64,000 nucleotides of DNA, from assembly GCA_028281665.1 (NCBI GenBank), contig JANQJK010000001.1, positions 1 to 64,000 of the forward strand. Reading direction: 5' to 3'. Shown piece by piece: positions 40,977-49,306 of the stretch; the stretch's first letter is position 1, and every line of letters starts with the position of its first letter. This DNA is from Hyphococcus sp. Its GTDB lineage: Bacteria; Pseudomonadota; Alphaproteobacteria; Caulobacterales; Parvularculaceae. The notes beneath the pieces are model-generated. The model saw only the letters and a list, made by a program, of their open reading frames with translations, did not search any database and was not told the origin of the DNA. The position numbers and the translations under genes were made by a program.

Positions 40977-41840
40977 ATGGTGCAAACAGCCGTCGAAACC
41001 TTCTTCGACGAAGCGACGTTTACGGCAAGCTACGTCGTTCATGACCCGGAAACGCGGCGCGCTGCGATTATTGACCCGGTGCTGGACTATGATCCCGCGG
41101 CCGGCCGCACGACAACGGGGAACGCCGAGCGAATTGTCGACTATGTGGCATCCAACGGGTTGAGCGTCGACTGGATCCTGGAAACCCATGTGCACGCCGA
41201 CCATCTGACGGCGGCGGCGTATCTAAAAAATGCGCTGGGCGGACAAACCGGGATCGGCGCAGCCGTCGGCGTCGTTCAAAAAACATTTGCCGAGGTTTTC
41301 GCTGCCGAGCCCGATTTCGCAACAGACGGAAGCCAGTTCGACCGGTTGTTCGCAGACGGCGACAGTTTTGACATGGGCGCGATCGAGGCGCACGTCATCC
41401 ACGCGCCCGGGCACACGCCGGCCTGCATCGCCTATGTCATCGGCGATGCGGCGTTTGTAGGCGACACGCTGTTCATGCCCGATTACGGCACGGCCCGTTG
41501 TGATTTCCCGGGGGGCGACGCGCGAACGCTTTACCGGTCCATTCAGAAAATTCTCGCCCTTCCCGACGAAACCCGGGTCTTTACGTGTCACGACTACAAG
41601 GCGCCCGGACGAGATCGGTTTGCGTTCGAGTCCACCGTAAGAAAACAACGGGAAGAAAACATCCATATCGCCCGCAAGTCGGAGGACGAATTTGTCGCCA
41701 TGCGCGAGGAGCGCGACGCAAAGCTTTCAATGCCAAGGCTCATCCTGCCGTCGGTCCAGGTCAATATGCGCGCGGGCGCATTGCCGCCCGCGGAGGAAAA
41801 CGGGATCAGCTATCTGAAAATTCCCGTGAACGCACTTTGA
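40977..41840 (+). CDS. MBL-fold persulfide dioxygenase-like hydrolase (ETHE1/Blh type)
   Basis: The 287-residue protein has the metallo-beta-lactamase motif 'ETHVHADHLTAA' (H-x-H-x-D-H, near 59-64), a third-metal-ligand region 'HAPGHTPACIAYVIGDAAFVGDTLFMPDYGTARCDFPGG', and 'FTCHDY' near the end. This combination is typical of ETHE1/Blh sulfur dioxygenases, which oxidise glutathione persulfide with one mononuclear iron. Glyoxalase II is a less likely alternative because the conserved 'TARCDFPGGDARTLY' block belongs to the ETHE1 group. The next gene starts 9 bases after it. Confidence 0.88.
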   Translation: MVQTAVETFFDEATFTASYVVHDPETRRAAIIDPVLDYDPAAGRTTTGNAERIVDYVASNGLSVDWILETHVHADHLTAAAYLKNALGGQTGIGAAVGVVQKTFAEVFAAEPDFATDGSQFDRLFADGDSFDMGAIEAHVIHAPGHTPACIAYVIGDAAFVGDTLFMPDYGTARCDFPGGDARTLYRSIQKILALPDETRVFTCHDYKAPGRDRFAFESTVRKQREENIHIARKSEDEFVAMREERDAKLSMPRLILPSVQVNMRAGALPPAEENGISYLKIPVNAL

Positions 41841-41849
41841 TCGCGCCAC

Positions 41850-43364
41850 ATGAGCAATGGCAATTTCTACGATCTGCTGAAACGGCGCTTGGAGCTGAAT
41901 TCAAGCGGGCCGGCGCTTACCGCGCCTGGCGACCGATCGATCGCCTATGGCGAGCTGGATGCGCGCGCCGCACAGATGGCATACGCCATGGCGCAGGCCG
42001 GTGCAAAGCCCGGCGACCGCATTCTCGTACAGGTTGAAAAGTCCTTTGAAAACGTCGCCGCCTATCTTGGCGCGCTCCGCGGCGGGTTCGTTTACGTTCC
42101 GTTGAACGCAGCCTACACCAATGAAGAAGTCGCCTACTTTCTGCGCGACGCCGAACCCTCTCTCTTTATCTGTGATCCGGCGCGACAGGCCGACCTTGCG
42201 CCTCTCGCCAACGATGCGGGCGTGCGAACCGTGCTGACCCTAGACAGCGACGGCGTCGGCTCGTTGCGCAGCGCCGCGGACAACGCGCCTTCCCAGGTGA
42301 AAGTTCAGGCGCGTCACCCGGACGACCTCGCGGCAATCCTCTATACGTCCGGCACGACCGGCAGGTCGAAAGGCGCGATGCTATCGCACGGCGCTTTGCA
42401 GGCAAATGCGGTTGCTCTCAATGCGTTATGGGAATTTCGCCAAACAGACGTGTTGCTGCACGCGCTGCCCGTCTTTCATATTCACGGGCTGTTCGTGGCG
42501 CTGCATACGGCAATGTTATCCGCTTGCGAAATTCTGTTCCTCCCGAAGTTTGATGTAGCGGATACCCGCCGGGCGCTGACGCGCGCCAGCGTGATGATGG
42601 GGGTGCCGACATTTTATACGCGCCTGCTGGCCGACGCGGACTTCCACAAGGACGACGCCGCCCATATGCGGCTGTTTATTTCCGGCTCGGCGCCGCTGAC
42701 AGAAGAGACCTTCAACGCATTTCACGAGCGAACCGGACACAGAATTCTTGAGCGCTATGGAATGTCCGAGGCCGGCATGATTTCGTCCAACCCGCTGCAC
42801 GGGGAACGCATCGCCGGCTCCGTCGGTTTTGCGCTTCCGGGCGTCGACATTCGCGTCACCGACAATGACGGCGGCGTGCTGCCGGCCGATACGCCGGGCA
42901 ATGTGGAAATCCGGGGCGACAGCCTTTTTTCCGGCTACTGGCGCATGCCTGAAAAAACCAAGGCGGAATTTCGCAACGGGTGGTTTATAACCGGCGACAT
43001 CGGCGCCATCGACGGCGCCGGACGCCTCACCCTCTCCGGGCGCGCCAAAGACCTGATCATCGCCGGCGGCTACAACATCTACCCGAAGGAAATCGAAGCG
43101 TTGCTGGATGCGGCGCCCGGCGTTGCTGAGTCCGCGGTTGTCGGCGTTCCGCATCCGGATATGGGCGAAGGCGTCATCGCTGTTTTCGTCGGCGACGCAG
43201 AGCTTAACCTGCTCGAAAATGCAATTGAAGCGCTGGCCCGGTTCAAACGTCCGCGAAAATTCTTCCGTGTCGACGTGCTGCCGCGCAACGCCATGGGCAA
43301 GGTTCAAAAACAGGTTTTGCGAGAGCGCTACGCCGCAACATTCACCCTCGATGAAAAAGAATGA
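41850..43364 (+). CDS. matB: Malonyl-CoA synthetase-like AMP-forming acyl-CoA ligase
   Basis: The 504-residue ANL-family enzyme has the P-loop 'LYTSGTTGRSKGAMLSH' near 165, 'PVFHIHGLFVALHTAM', 'ERYGMSEAGM' near 302 (A5 motif of the malonyl/methylmalonyl-CoA synthetase type), 'NGWFITGDIG' and 'SGRAKDLIIAGGYNIYPKEIEALLD'. The C-terminal catalytic Lys is in 'RNAMGKVQKQVL'. Sequence and length fit MatB; an activity on other short acids cannot be excluded. It is 9 bases after the ETHE1-like gene. Its 3' end overlaps the convergent acetyltransferase gene by 23 bases. Confidence 0.85.
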   Translation: MSNGNFYDLLKRRLELNSSGPALTAPGDRSIAYGELDARAAQMAYAMAQAGAKPGDRILVQVEKSFENVAAYLGALRGGFVYVPLNAAYTNEEVAYFLRDAEPSLFICDPARQADLAPLANDAGVRTVLTLDSDGVGSLRSAADNAPSQVKVQARHPDDLAAILYTSGTTGRSKGAMLSHGALQANAVALNALWEFRQTDVLLHALPVFHIHGLFVALHTAMLSACEILFLPKFDVADTRRALTRASVMMGVPTFYTRLLADADFHKDDAAHMRLFISGSAPLTEETFNAFHERTGHRILERYGMSEAGMISSNPLHGERIAGSVGFALPGVDIRVTDNDGGVLPADTPGNVEIRGDSLFSGYWRMPEKTKAEFRNGWFITGDIGAIDGAGRLTLSGRAKDLIIAGGYNIYPKEIEALLDAAPGVAESAVVGVPHPDMGEGVIAVFVGDAELNLLENAIEALARFKRPRKFFRVDVLPRNAMGKVQKQVLRERYAATFTLDEKE

Positions 43365-43869
43365 CCTCATTGCCGTGATAGGTCGTGCGCGTTGTCTCCG
43401 TGAATCCGCATTTCTCGGCAATCCGAATTGAGGCCTTGTTCGCAGGATCAATGATGCAGGACATTGGCAAGGGAATGTTGTTAGCATGTCCCCATTTAAT
43501 GACAGCGCGAGCCGCTTCGCTGGCGTATCCCTTGCCGTGAAAAGCGGCGGCGACAGCCCACCCGATCTCCGGCGCGCCTCGGAGCGACGGATCGATATCG
43601 CGCTTGAAATCGCCGAAACCGATCTCGCCGACCACCGCGCCGGATTCCTTCTCTTCGATAATCCAGTAGCCGTATCCGAGATGCACCCAGAACCCTGTCG
43701 CGCGCAGGAATTTCACCCAGCACTCCTCTTCCGCGCGCGGCTTGCCGTCGATGTATTTCGTAACGTCGGGGTCACTCCACATTTCGCGGACCGCCGAAAA
43801 GTCGTCGAGACGGTGTCCACGAAGGATCAAACGCTCCGTTTCGATGCGTGGGACATCGGGACCGGTCAA
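43342..43869 (-). CDS. GNAT acetyltransferase, RimJ/RimL type
   Basis: The 175-residue protein has the RimL-like pattern: 'IETERLILRGHRLDDFSAVREMWSDPDV' at the start, 'IGFGDFKRDIDPSLRGAPEIGWAVAAAFHGKGYASEAARAVIKWG' in the middle (acetyl-CoA motif 'FHGKGYASEA'), and 'IIDPANKASIRIAEKCGFTE' near the end. Substrates of such proteins are usually N-termini or small amines; this one is unknown. It begins 2 bases after the DUF885 gene's stop on the same strand, so they may form a pair. Confidence 0.9.
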   Translation of the reverse strand: MTGPDVPRIETERLILRGHRLDDFSAVREMWSDPDVTKYIDGKPRAEEECWVKFLRATGFWVHLGYGYWIIEEKESGAVVGEIGFGDFKRDIDPSLRGAPEIGWAVAAAFHGKGYASEAARAVIKWGHANNIPLPMSCIIDPANKASIRIAEKCGFTETTRTTYHGNEVILFHRG

Positions 43870-43871
43870 TT

Positions 43872-45626
43872 TTACTCCTCCGCCTTGGTCGCGGCAATAT
43901 AGCGGTCGATCTGGTCGGCAAGCATTTCAAGTGGCAGACCTCCTTGAGCAAGCACCGCGTCATGAAATGCGCGAATGTCAAAATCCTCGCCCAGTTCCGC
44001 CTCCGCCTTCGCCCGCAGCTCCCAGATCGTCAGCTCGCCCATTTTGTAGGCGAGCGCCTGACCGGGCCAGGCAATGTACCGGTCGACTTCCGTGCCGACA
44101 TTGTGCAGCGACAGCGCCGTGTTGGACGCGAGGTAATCGACCGCCTGCTGACGGGTCCAGCCCTTGGCGTGAATGCCGGTATCGATCACGAGCCGGCAGG
44201 CGCGCCACATCTCCCAGGTGAGGCGCCCGAAATCATCATAGGGCGTTTGATAAACGCCCATCTCGACACCGAGTTTCTCCGCATAAAGACCCCAGCCTTC
44301 GCCATAGGCGTGCGGGTAATACCCTTTGCGAAACTCCGGCACGTTTTTGATCTCTTTCGACAACGCGATCTGTAAGTGATGGCCCGGCACCGCCTCATGG
44401 AGGGCCATGGCGACGAGCTGATAGATGGGGCGGATTTCAATTTTGTATGTGTTGACCCAGAACTCGCCGCCACGGTCTGAATCGAGCGGCGCGCCCACAT
44501 AACGCGCCGTGGTGTAGTTGGGCGCAATGTCCTCCGGCACCGGCTCAACTGAATAAGGCTGACGCGGCAGCTTGCCGAAATAAGCCGGCAGGCGACCGTC
44601 AATGTCTTTTGATATCCACGCCGCGCGCTCCAGCAATTCCTGTGGCGTTTCCGCGTAGAATTGGCGGTCCGTTCGCAGGAATTCGAGAAACTCCTCGAAG
44701 ATTCCGTCAAACCCCGCCTCCTCGATGACGGCAGCCATTTCCTTTCGAATACGGGCGACTTCCTTCAGGCCGATCTCATGGATTTCATCCGGCGTCGCGT
44801 CATCGAGCGTCGTGAAGTAACGCACCAGCGCAGCGTAATAGGCCTCGCCGTCCGGGGTCTCGCTGATGCCGAGGGTTTCGCGGGCATTCGGCAGGTATTC
44901 TTCCTGCATGAACGTCGCGAGAGCGGCGAAGGCGGGAATAACGTCATTTTCGAGAACGGCCCTGCCCTGCCTTTTCAGCGAACGCTGACGGCACTCCGAA
45001 ATCACGGCGGGCATGTCATTAAACGGCGCATAAAGGGAGTGCGCTTCCGCGTTCCCCGCCGCCATTGCGTTGAACGACGGAATGATCAGGGGAATGATTT
45101 CTTTCGGTTGCGTGAATCCGACAGCAAGTCCTTCACGCATGTTCTCGATATTTTGCTCGATGAAATCCGGCAGCGCTTTCAGGCGCTTCAGGTAATCCGT
45201 GAAATCCTTTTCCGAGCGAAAAGGCGTTGCGCTGACGACATGGTTGATCCGGTTGTGAAACCCGCTGTCCGCGCGAAACGGCATTCGGTAGGCGCGAAAT
45301 TCCGCGAGCGCCGCCTCTTGCCCCAAGATAAAGTGCAGGAGATCGGCGTTGATGCGGTCCGCATCGCTGAGGCCGCCGCGGTCAATCGCCTCAAGCCGTT
45401 CGAGAAACGCGGCGACGTCGCCGGTCCGGCGCTCTTTATCCGCCGCCGTCACTGATGGAATGCGATCATTATAATCGTATACGCCGGCGCTGGTGGCGGC
45501 GAAGGGATCGCTTTGGTGCGCATGGCGCTGGACCTCGTCAAACAGGGCATCAAGCGCGTCATCGGCCAACGCGGCGCTGAGCGACGCTGTGAGCAAAGCA
45601 AATCCAAGAACAAACAATCGAAGCAT
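43872..45626 (-). CDS. DUF885-family secreted metallopeptidase-like protein
   Basis: The 584-residue protein has a Sec signal ('LFVLGFALLTASLSAALA') and matches the DUF885 family. 'DPFAATSAGVYDYND' lies near the mature start, and the likely zinc motif is 'ALHEAVPGHHLQIALSKE' (H-E-x-x-P-G-H-H). 'YAEKLGVEMGVYQTPYDDFGRLTWEMWRACRLVIDTGIHAKGW' and 'PGQALAYKMGELTIWELRAKAE' follow. Related proteins are zinc carboxypeptidase-like. It is likely periplasmic. A GNAT gene follows 2 bases after its stop. Confidence 0.9.
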   Translation of the reverse strand: MLRLFVLGFALLTASLSAALADDALDALFDEVQRHAHQSDPFAATSAGVYDYNDRIPSVTAADKERRTGDVAAFLERLEAIDRGGLSDADRINADLLHFILGQEAALAEFRAYRMPFRADSGFHNRINHVVSATPFRSEKDFTDYLKRLKALPDFIEQNIENMREGLAVGFTQPKEIIPLIIPSFNAMAAGNAEAHSLYAPFNDMPAVISECRQRSLKRQGRAVLENDVIPAFAALATFMQEEYLPNARETLGISETPDGEAYYAALVRYFTTLDDATPDEIHEIGLKEVARIRKEMAAVIEEAGFDGIFEEFLEFLRTDRQFYAETPQELLERAAWISKDIDGRLPAYFGKLPRQPYSVEPVPEDIAPNYTTARYVGAPLDSDRGGEFWVNTYKIEIRPIYQLVAMALHEAVPGHHLQIALSKEIKNVPEFRKGYYPHAYGEGWGLYAEKLGVEMGVYQTPYDDFGRLTWEMWRACRLVIDTGIHAKGWTRQQAVDYLASNTALSLHNVGTEVDRYIAWPGQALAYKMGELTIWELRAKAEAELGEDFDIRAFHDAVLAQGGLPLEMLADQIDRYIAATKAEE

Positions 45627-45821
45627 GGGCGTTCCTCGTTCTCAAACTGGTGGAGCCGGGTCAATATCATGACGGCGCAAAATTCCAAAACGGCTCACGC
45701 AGCGCTGGTCCTCGCGGCGTAATTGCGCGCCGCCCGGCATAGCCGCTTACTCTGTACACAGATTTAGCATATCCATCGAAAAATTTGCATTTCACCGAAT
45801 GATCCGCTAATCAGGCAGAGT

Positions 45822-47258
45822 ATGCCTACAAAAAGCCTCTTCGCCGAATACGATCCCGGCGAAAATTTTTGCGAAATCACCACCAGCGCCGGCGGCAAGA
45901 ATAATCCCGTCGCCCGGAAGCTTTCGCGCTACAATCTGCGCACGCTGAACCAGCGCAACGCCGCTGCGGAACGCGAACTTAAAAACCTCGGGATTACGTT
46001 CACGGTCTATTCCGACGCGGGCGCCATCGACCGTATTCTTCCGTTCGACCCGCTGCCGCGCCAGATTACGGCGGCGGACTGGAACCTCATCGATACGGGC
46101 TGCATCCAGCGCGTCACTGCGCTCAACGCCTTTTTGAATGACGTCTACGGCAAGCAGCAAATCCTGAAGGACGGCGTCGTGCCGAAAGCGCTCGTCCTGA
46201 AGAACAAACATTTCCGAAAGGAGATGCTTGGCGTCAAACTGGCGCAGGGCGCCTATACACATATCTCCGGCGTCGATCTCATTCGCGATCAGAACGGCGA
46301 ATTCCTTGTTCTGGAAGACAACTGCCGCTCGCCATCGGGCGTTTCCTATGTCATCGAAAACCGCCACCTGATGATGCGTTCGTTTCCCGACCTGATGGAA
46401 GGGACGAAAATCCTGCCGGTTTCCGATTACGGCAAACGGCTGCGCGGCAAACTGTCGGAAACGGCGCCGCCGCGGATCCAAAAACCGAATATCGTTCTCT
46501 TGACCCCGGGCGTTTTCAACTCTGCCTATTTCGAACACGTTTTCCTTGCGCGGGAGATGGGGGTTTCACTCGTGGAGGGCCGCGATCTTTTTGTCGATGA
46601 CGAAGACCGGGTCTTCATGAAATCCATATCCGGCCTTCAGCGGGTGCATCTGATCTATCGCCGTATCGACGACGATTTCCTCGACCCGGAAGTTTTCCGT
46701 GAAGACTCCATGCTCGGCACGCCTGGCCTGATGCGCGCGCTGAAAGCCGGCAAGGTGACAATCGCCAACGCGGTCGGGGCCGGCGTCGCTGACGACAAGG
46801 CGGTATACGCCTATATGCCGCGGATCATCGATTATTATCTCGGCGAGGAACCGATCCTCAACAATGTCAAAACCTGGATCTGCCGGGAAAAGGAAGACCG
46901 GGCCTACGTGCTCGATCATCTTGACGAGCTGGTGGTTAAACCGGTCGGCGAATCCGGCGGCTATGGCATTGTCATCGGGCCAAAAGCAACGAAGGCGGAA
47001 ATCCGCGACGTGCGCAAGGCGATCAAAAAGGATCCTGCAAACTACATTGCGCAGCCGATGATCAGTCTTTCCGTATGCCCCACATTAACGCCCAGGGGTG
47101 TGGCGCCGCGCCATGTGGATTTGCGCCCCTTCGTTCTCACGGGAAAAGATTCCTGGGTTCTGCCCGGCGGGCTGACCCGCGTCGCCATGCGCGAAGGCTC
47201 GCTCATCGTCAATTCAAGCCAGGGCGGCGGCTCGAAAGACACCTGGGTGATGCGGTAA
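45822..47258 (+). CDS. Circularly permuted ATP-grasp protein
   Basis: The 478-residue protein belongs to the circularly permuted ATP-grasp type 2 family: 'QRVTALNAFLNDVYGKQQILKDGVVP', 'GVDLIRDQNGEFLVLEDNCRSPSGVSYVIENR', 'LVEGRDLFVDDEDRVFMKSI', and 'DELVVKPVGESGGYGIVIGPKAT' with the ATP-contacting Lys and Gly-rich loop. 'GVAPRHVDLRPFVLTG' and the end 'SQGGGSKDTWV' are characteristic. It is proposed to ligate peptides or amines. It is followed by alpha-E (6 bases) and transglutaminase genes, the standard cassette of this family. Confidence 0.93.
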   Translation: MPTKSLFAEYDPGENFCEITTSAGGKNNPVARKLSRYNLRTLNQRNAAAERELKNLGITFTVYSDAGAIDRILPFDPLPRQITAADWNLIDTGCIQRVTALNAFLNDVYGKQQILKDGVVPKALVLKNKHFRKEMLGVKLAQGAYTHISGVDLIRDQNGEFLVLEDNCRSPSGVSYVIENRHLMMRSFPDLMEGTKILPVSDYGKRLRGKLSETAPPRIQKPNIVLLTPGVFNSAYFEHVFLAREMGVSLVEGRDLFVDDEDRVFMKSISGLQRVHLIYRRIDDDFLDPEVFREDSMLGTPGLMRALKAGKVTIANAVGAGVADDKAVYAYMPRIIDYYLGEEPILNNVKTWICREKEDRAYVLDHLDELVVKPVGESGGYGIVIGPKATKAEIRDVRKAIKKDPANYIAQPMISLSVCPTLTPRGVAPRHVDLRPFVLTGKDSWVLPGGLTRVAMREGSLIVNSSQGGGSKDTWVMR

Positions 47259-47264
47259 GCGCTG

Positions 47265-48209
47265 ATGCTGTTATCCCGTTTTGCAGAAAACGCCTTCTGG
47301 CTCGGCCGTTATATGGAACGGGTCGAAAGTCTCGCACGCCTTTTATGGGTGACCGAAGCCTTCGCCGCCGATCAGGACTCGGGCGAGGCCTGGGCGCCGA
47401 TCCTTTCTGTCTTCGCCGACGAAGCGGCGTTCGCCGAGCGCGGCAAAGCGCCAACGGCGCTCAATGTGGCGCGGTTTTACCTCACCGACCGGAACAATCC
47501 GAATTCGGCCGTCGCCGCCTCATTCATGGCCAAAGAAAATGCGCGCTCCCTGCGGCACTTGTTGAGCACCGAAGCATGGCGCGAGATATCGGTCTTTAAT
47601 GACGACCTCGCGGCGCTTCAGAAGCGCCGGTTTTCTCTTTCGAAGTTAAATGACATCTGCCTTTCGCTTCGGGACGGCTGCTATAAGCATCGCGGCGTTA
47701 TGGCCGCCACCTGCTATCGCGATGAAGTCTGGCGTTTTCATCAACTCGGCGGCGCTCTTGAGCGCGCCGACCAGATGACACGCCTCATCGACATGAAGTA
47801 CTTCCGATTCGATATTGACGATATTGATGACGTAACCCCTCCGGACGTCGCCTGGTGGAACACGCTGTTGCGGTCCGCCTCCGGCTATCACGCCTTTCAG
47901 CGACGTCACTCATTTAACGCCGATGCCGGCGACGCCGCGCATTTCGTGTTGTGCGATCCGTATCTGCCGTTGTCGGTCACTAATGCGGCGGAAGCGTCAT
48001 TCTATCAGCTTGGACGGCTTGAGCGCGATTTTAACGCCAAGCCCGGCGCCGCGATTGTCGCCGCCGCCAATGCGCTGGAATCCCGGCTGGCGTCGCCGCC
48101 GGCGAAACTTAACGGCCGGGCCCTGCATCGTTACCTTGACGCAATCCAGCAGGAGATTATCGCACTCGCCAACGCCCTCAATGACCGCTATTTTGCGCCC
48201 GCCGGCTGA
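47265..48209 (+). CDS. Alpha-E domain protein
   Basis: The 314-residue all-helical protein begins with the family signature 'LLSRFAENAFWLGRYMERVESLARLL' and contains 'KENARSLRHLLSTEAWREI', 'RFHQLGGALERADQMTRLIDMKYF' and 'WWNTLLRSASGYHAFQRRH'. Alpha-E proteins always accompany permuted ATP-grasp and transglutaminase partners; their function is not established. Start is the ATG 6 bases after the ATP-grasp stop. Confidence 0.93.
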   Translation: MLLSRFAENAFWLGRYMERVESLARLLWVTEAFAADQDSGEAWAPILSVFADEAAFAERGKAPTALNVARFYLTDRNNPNSAVAASFMAKENARSLRHLLSTEAWREISVFNDDLAALQKRRFSLSKLNDICLSLRDGCYKHRGVMAATCYRDEVWRFHQLGGALERADQMTRLIDMKYFRFDIDDIDDVTPPDVAWWNTLLRSASGYHAFQRRHSFNADAGDAAHFVLCDPYLPLSVTNAAEASFYQLGRLERDFNAKPGAAIVAAANALESRLASPPAKLNGRALHRYLDAIQQEIIALANALNDRYFAPAG

Positions 48210-48253
48210 TTCAACCGGCGCCGGCTGCGCAAGGCGTAAAGAAAGTCAGTCCG

Positions 48254-49207
48254 TTGAATGTCGCCGCACCCATGACCGTATCGACCCCGCTTGTCTCCAC
48301 TGATCTGCTGCATGTGCGCCACGTTACGCAATACCGTTACGCGCGGCCGGTGAAATTCGGCAACCACCGCGCCATGTTCCGGCCGCATGAGTCGAACGAT
48401 CTTCGCCTGACCGCATTCGAAATCAACACCAACCCGGTCTCGGCCCGGCATTGGGTTCACGACGTGTTTTCGAATTCTAAAATCATCATGGATTTCGACG
48501 CCGCGCCCGCGTCGGACACGCTTGAGATTGTCTGCGAGTTCAATGTGGTTCGCTCTACCGTACACGAACCGAAATTCCCGATCGCCGAGTTTGCGCGGCG
48601 ATATCCGTTTACATACCCTTCGGAACAATGGCCCGATCTCGTCGCCCTGATCCGGCCCGAATACGACACGCCGACGGGAGAAGTGAAACAATGGGCCGAG
48701 TTTTTTGTCGACGACGCGTATAGCGACAGCTGGGCCATCCTTGAAAACGTCAACAGCGCGATCCATCGGGATTTTGACTACCGCCGCCGCGAGGAGCCGG
48801 GCATCCAGCCGCCGCGCGAAACCCTGGCGCTGGGCGCCGGATCGTGCCGCGACTTCGCCGTCCTCATGCTCGAAGCGGTTCGCCAGCTCGGATTTGCTGC
48901 GCGTTTCGTCACGGGCTACCTCTACGACCCCCTGACGGACCAGACCGACGACGAGGGCCATCGCTCCATACGCGGCGCCGGCGCCACCCACGCCTGGGTG
49001 CAGGTCTTCCTGCCGGGCGCCGGCTGGATCGAATTCGACCCCACCAACGGCCTGATCGCCTCCGGCCATTTGATCCGCACCGGCGTCGCCCGACTGCCCG
49101 CCCAGGCCGTGCCGCTTGAGGGGTCGTTCAGCGGCGCCAAGGACGATTTCCTCGGCATGGATGTCAGCGTCGAGGTTTCGACGATCGCGCCGACGCTGCG
49201 CGGTTAG
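48254..49207 (+). CDS. Transglutaminase-like cysteine peptidase family protein
   Basis: Translation begins at TTG 48254 or ATG 48272. The 317-residue protein has an N-terminal beta domain ('VRHVTQYRYARPVKFGNHRAMFRPHES') and a transglutaminase core. The core has the catalytic Cys in 'LGAGSCRDFAVLMLEAVRQLGFAARFVTGYL' (near 199), the His in 'GATHAWVQVFLPGAGW' (near 246) and the Asp in 'FDPTNG'. It is the third member of the ATP-grasp/alpha-E/transglutaminase cassette and may process or attach the peptide made by the ligase. It has no signal peptide, so it is cytoplasmic. Confidence 0.93.
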   Translation: MNVAAPMTVSTPLVSTDLLHVRHVTQYRYARPVKFGNHRAMFRPHESNDLRLTAFEINTNPVSARHWVHDVFSNSKIIMDFDAAPASDTLEIVCEFNVVRSTVHEPKFPIAEFARRYPFTYPSEQWPDLVALIRPEYDTPTGEVKQWAEFFVDDAYSDSWAILENVNSAIHRDFDYRRREEPGIQPPRETLALGAGSCRDFAVLMLEAVRQLGFAARFVTGYLYDPLTDQTDDEGHRSIRGAGATHAWVQVFLPGAGWIEFDPTNGLIASGHLIRTGVARLPAQAVPLEGSFSGAKDDFLGMDVSVEVSTIAPTLRG

Positions 49208-49306
49208 CCCCTTTCATTCTGTGCTGTTCGCACTATGTTCCAGCATCGGGGCGGCCGCGCATTCCCACGCCCACCCGACATCCATTTGACCGGAAACCCT
49301 CAGCCG

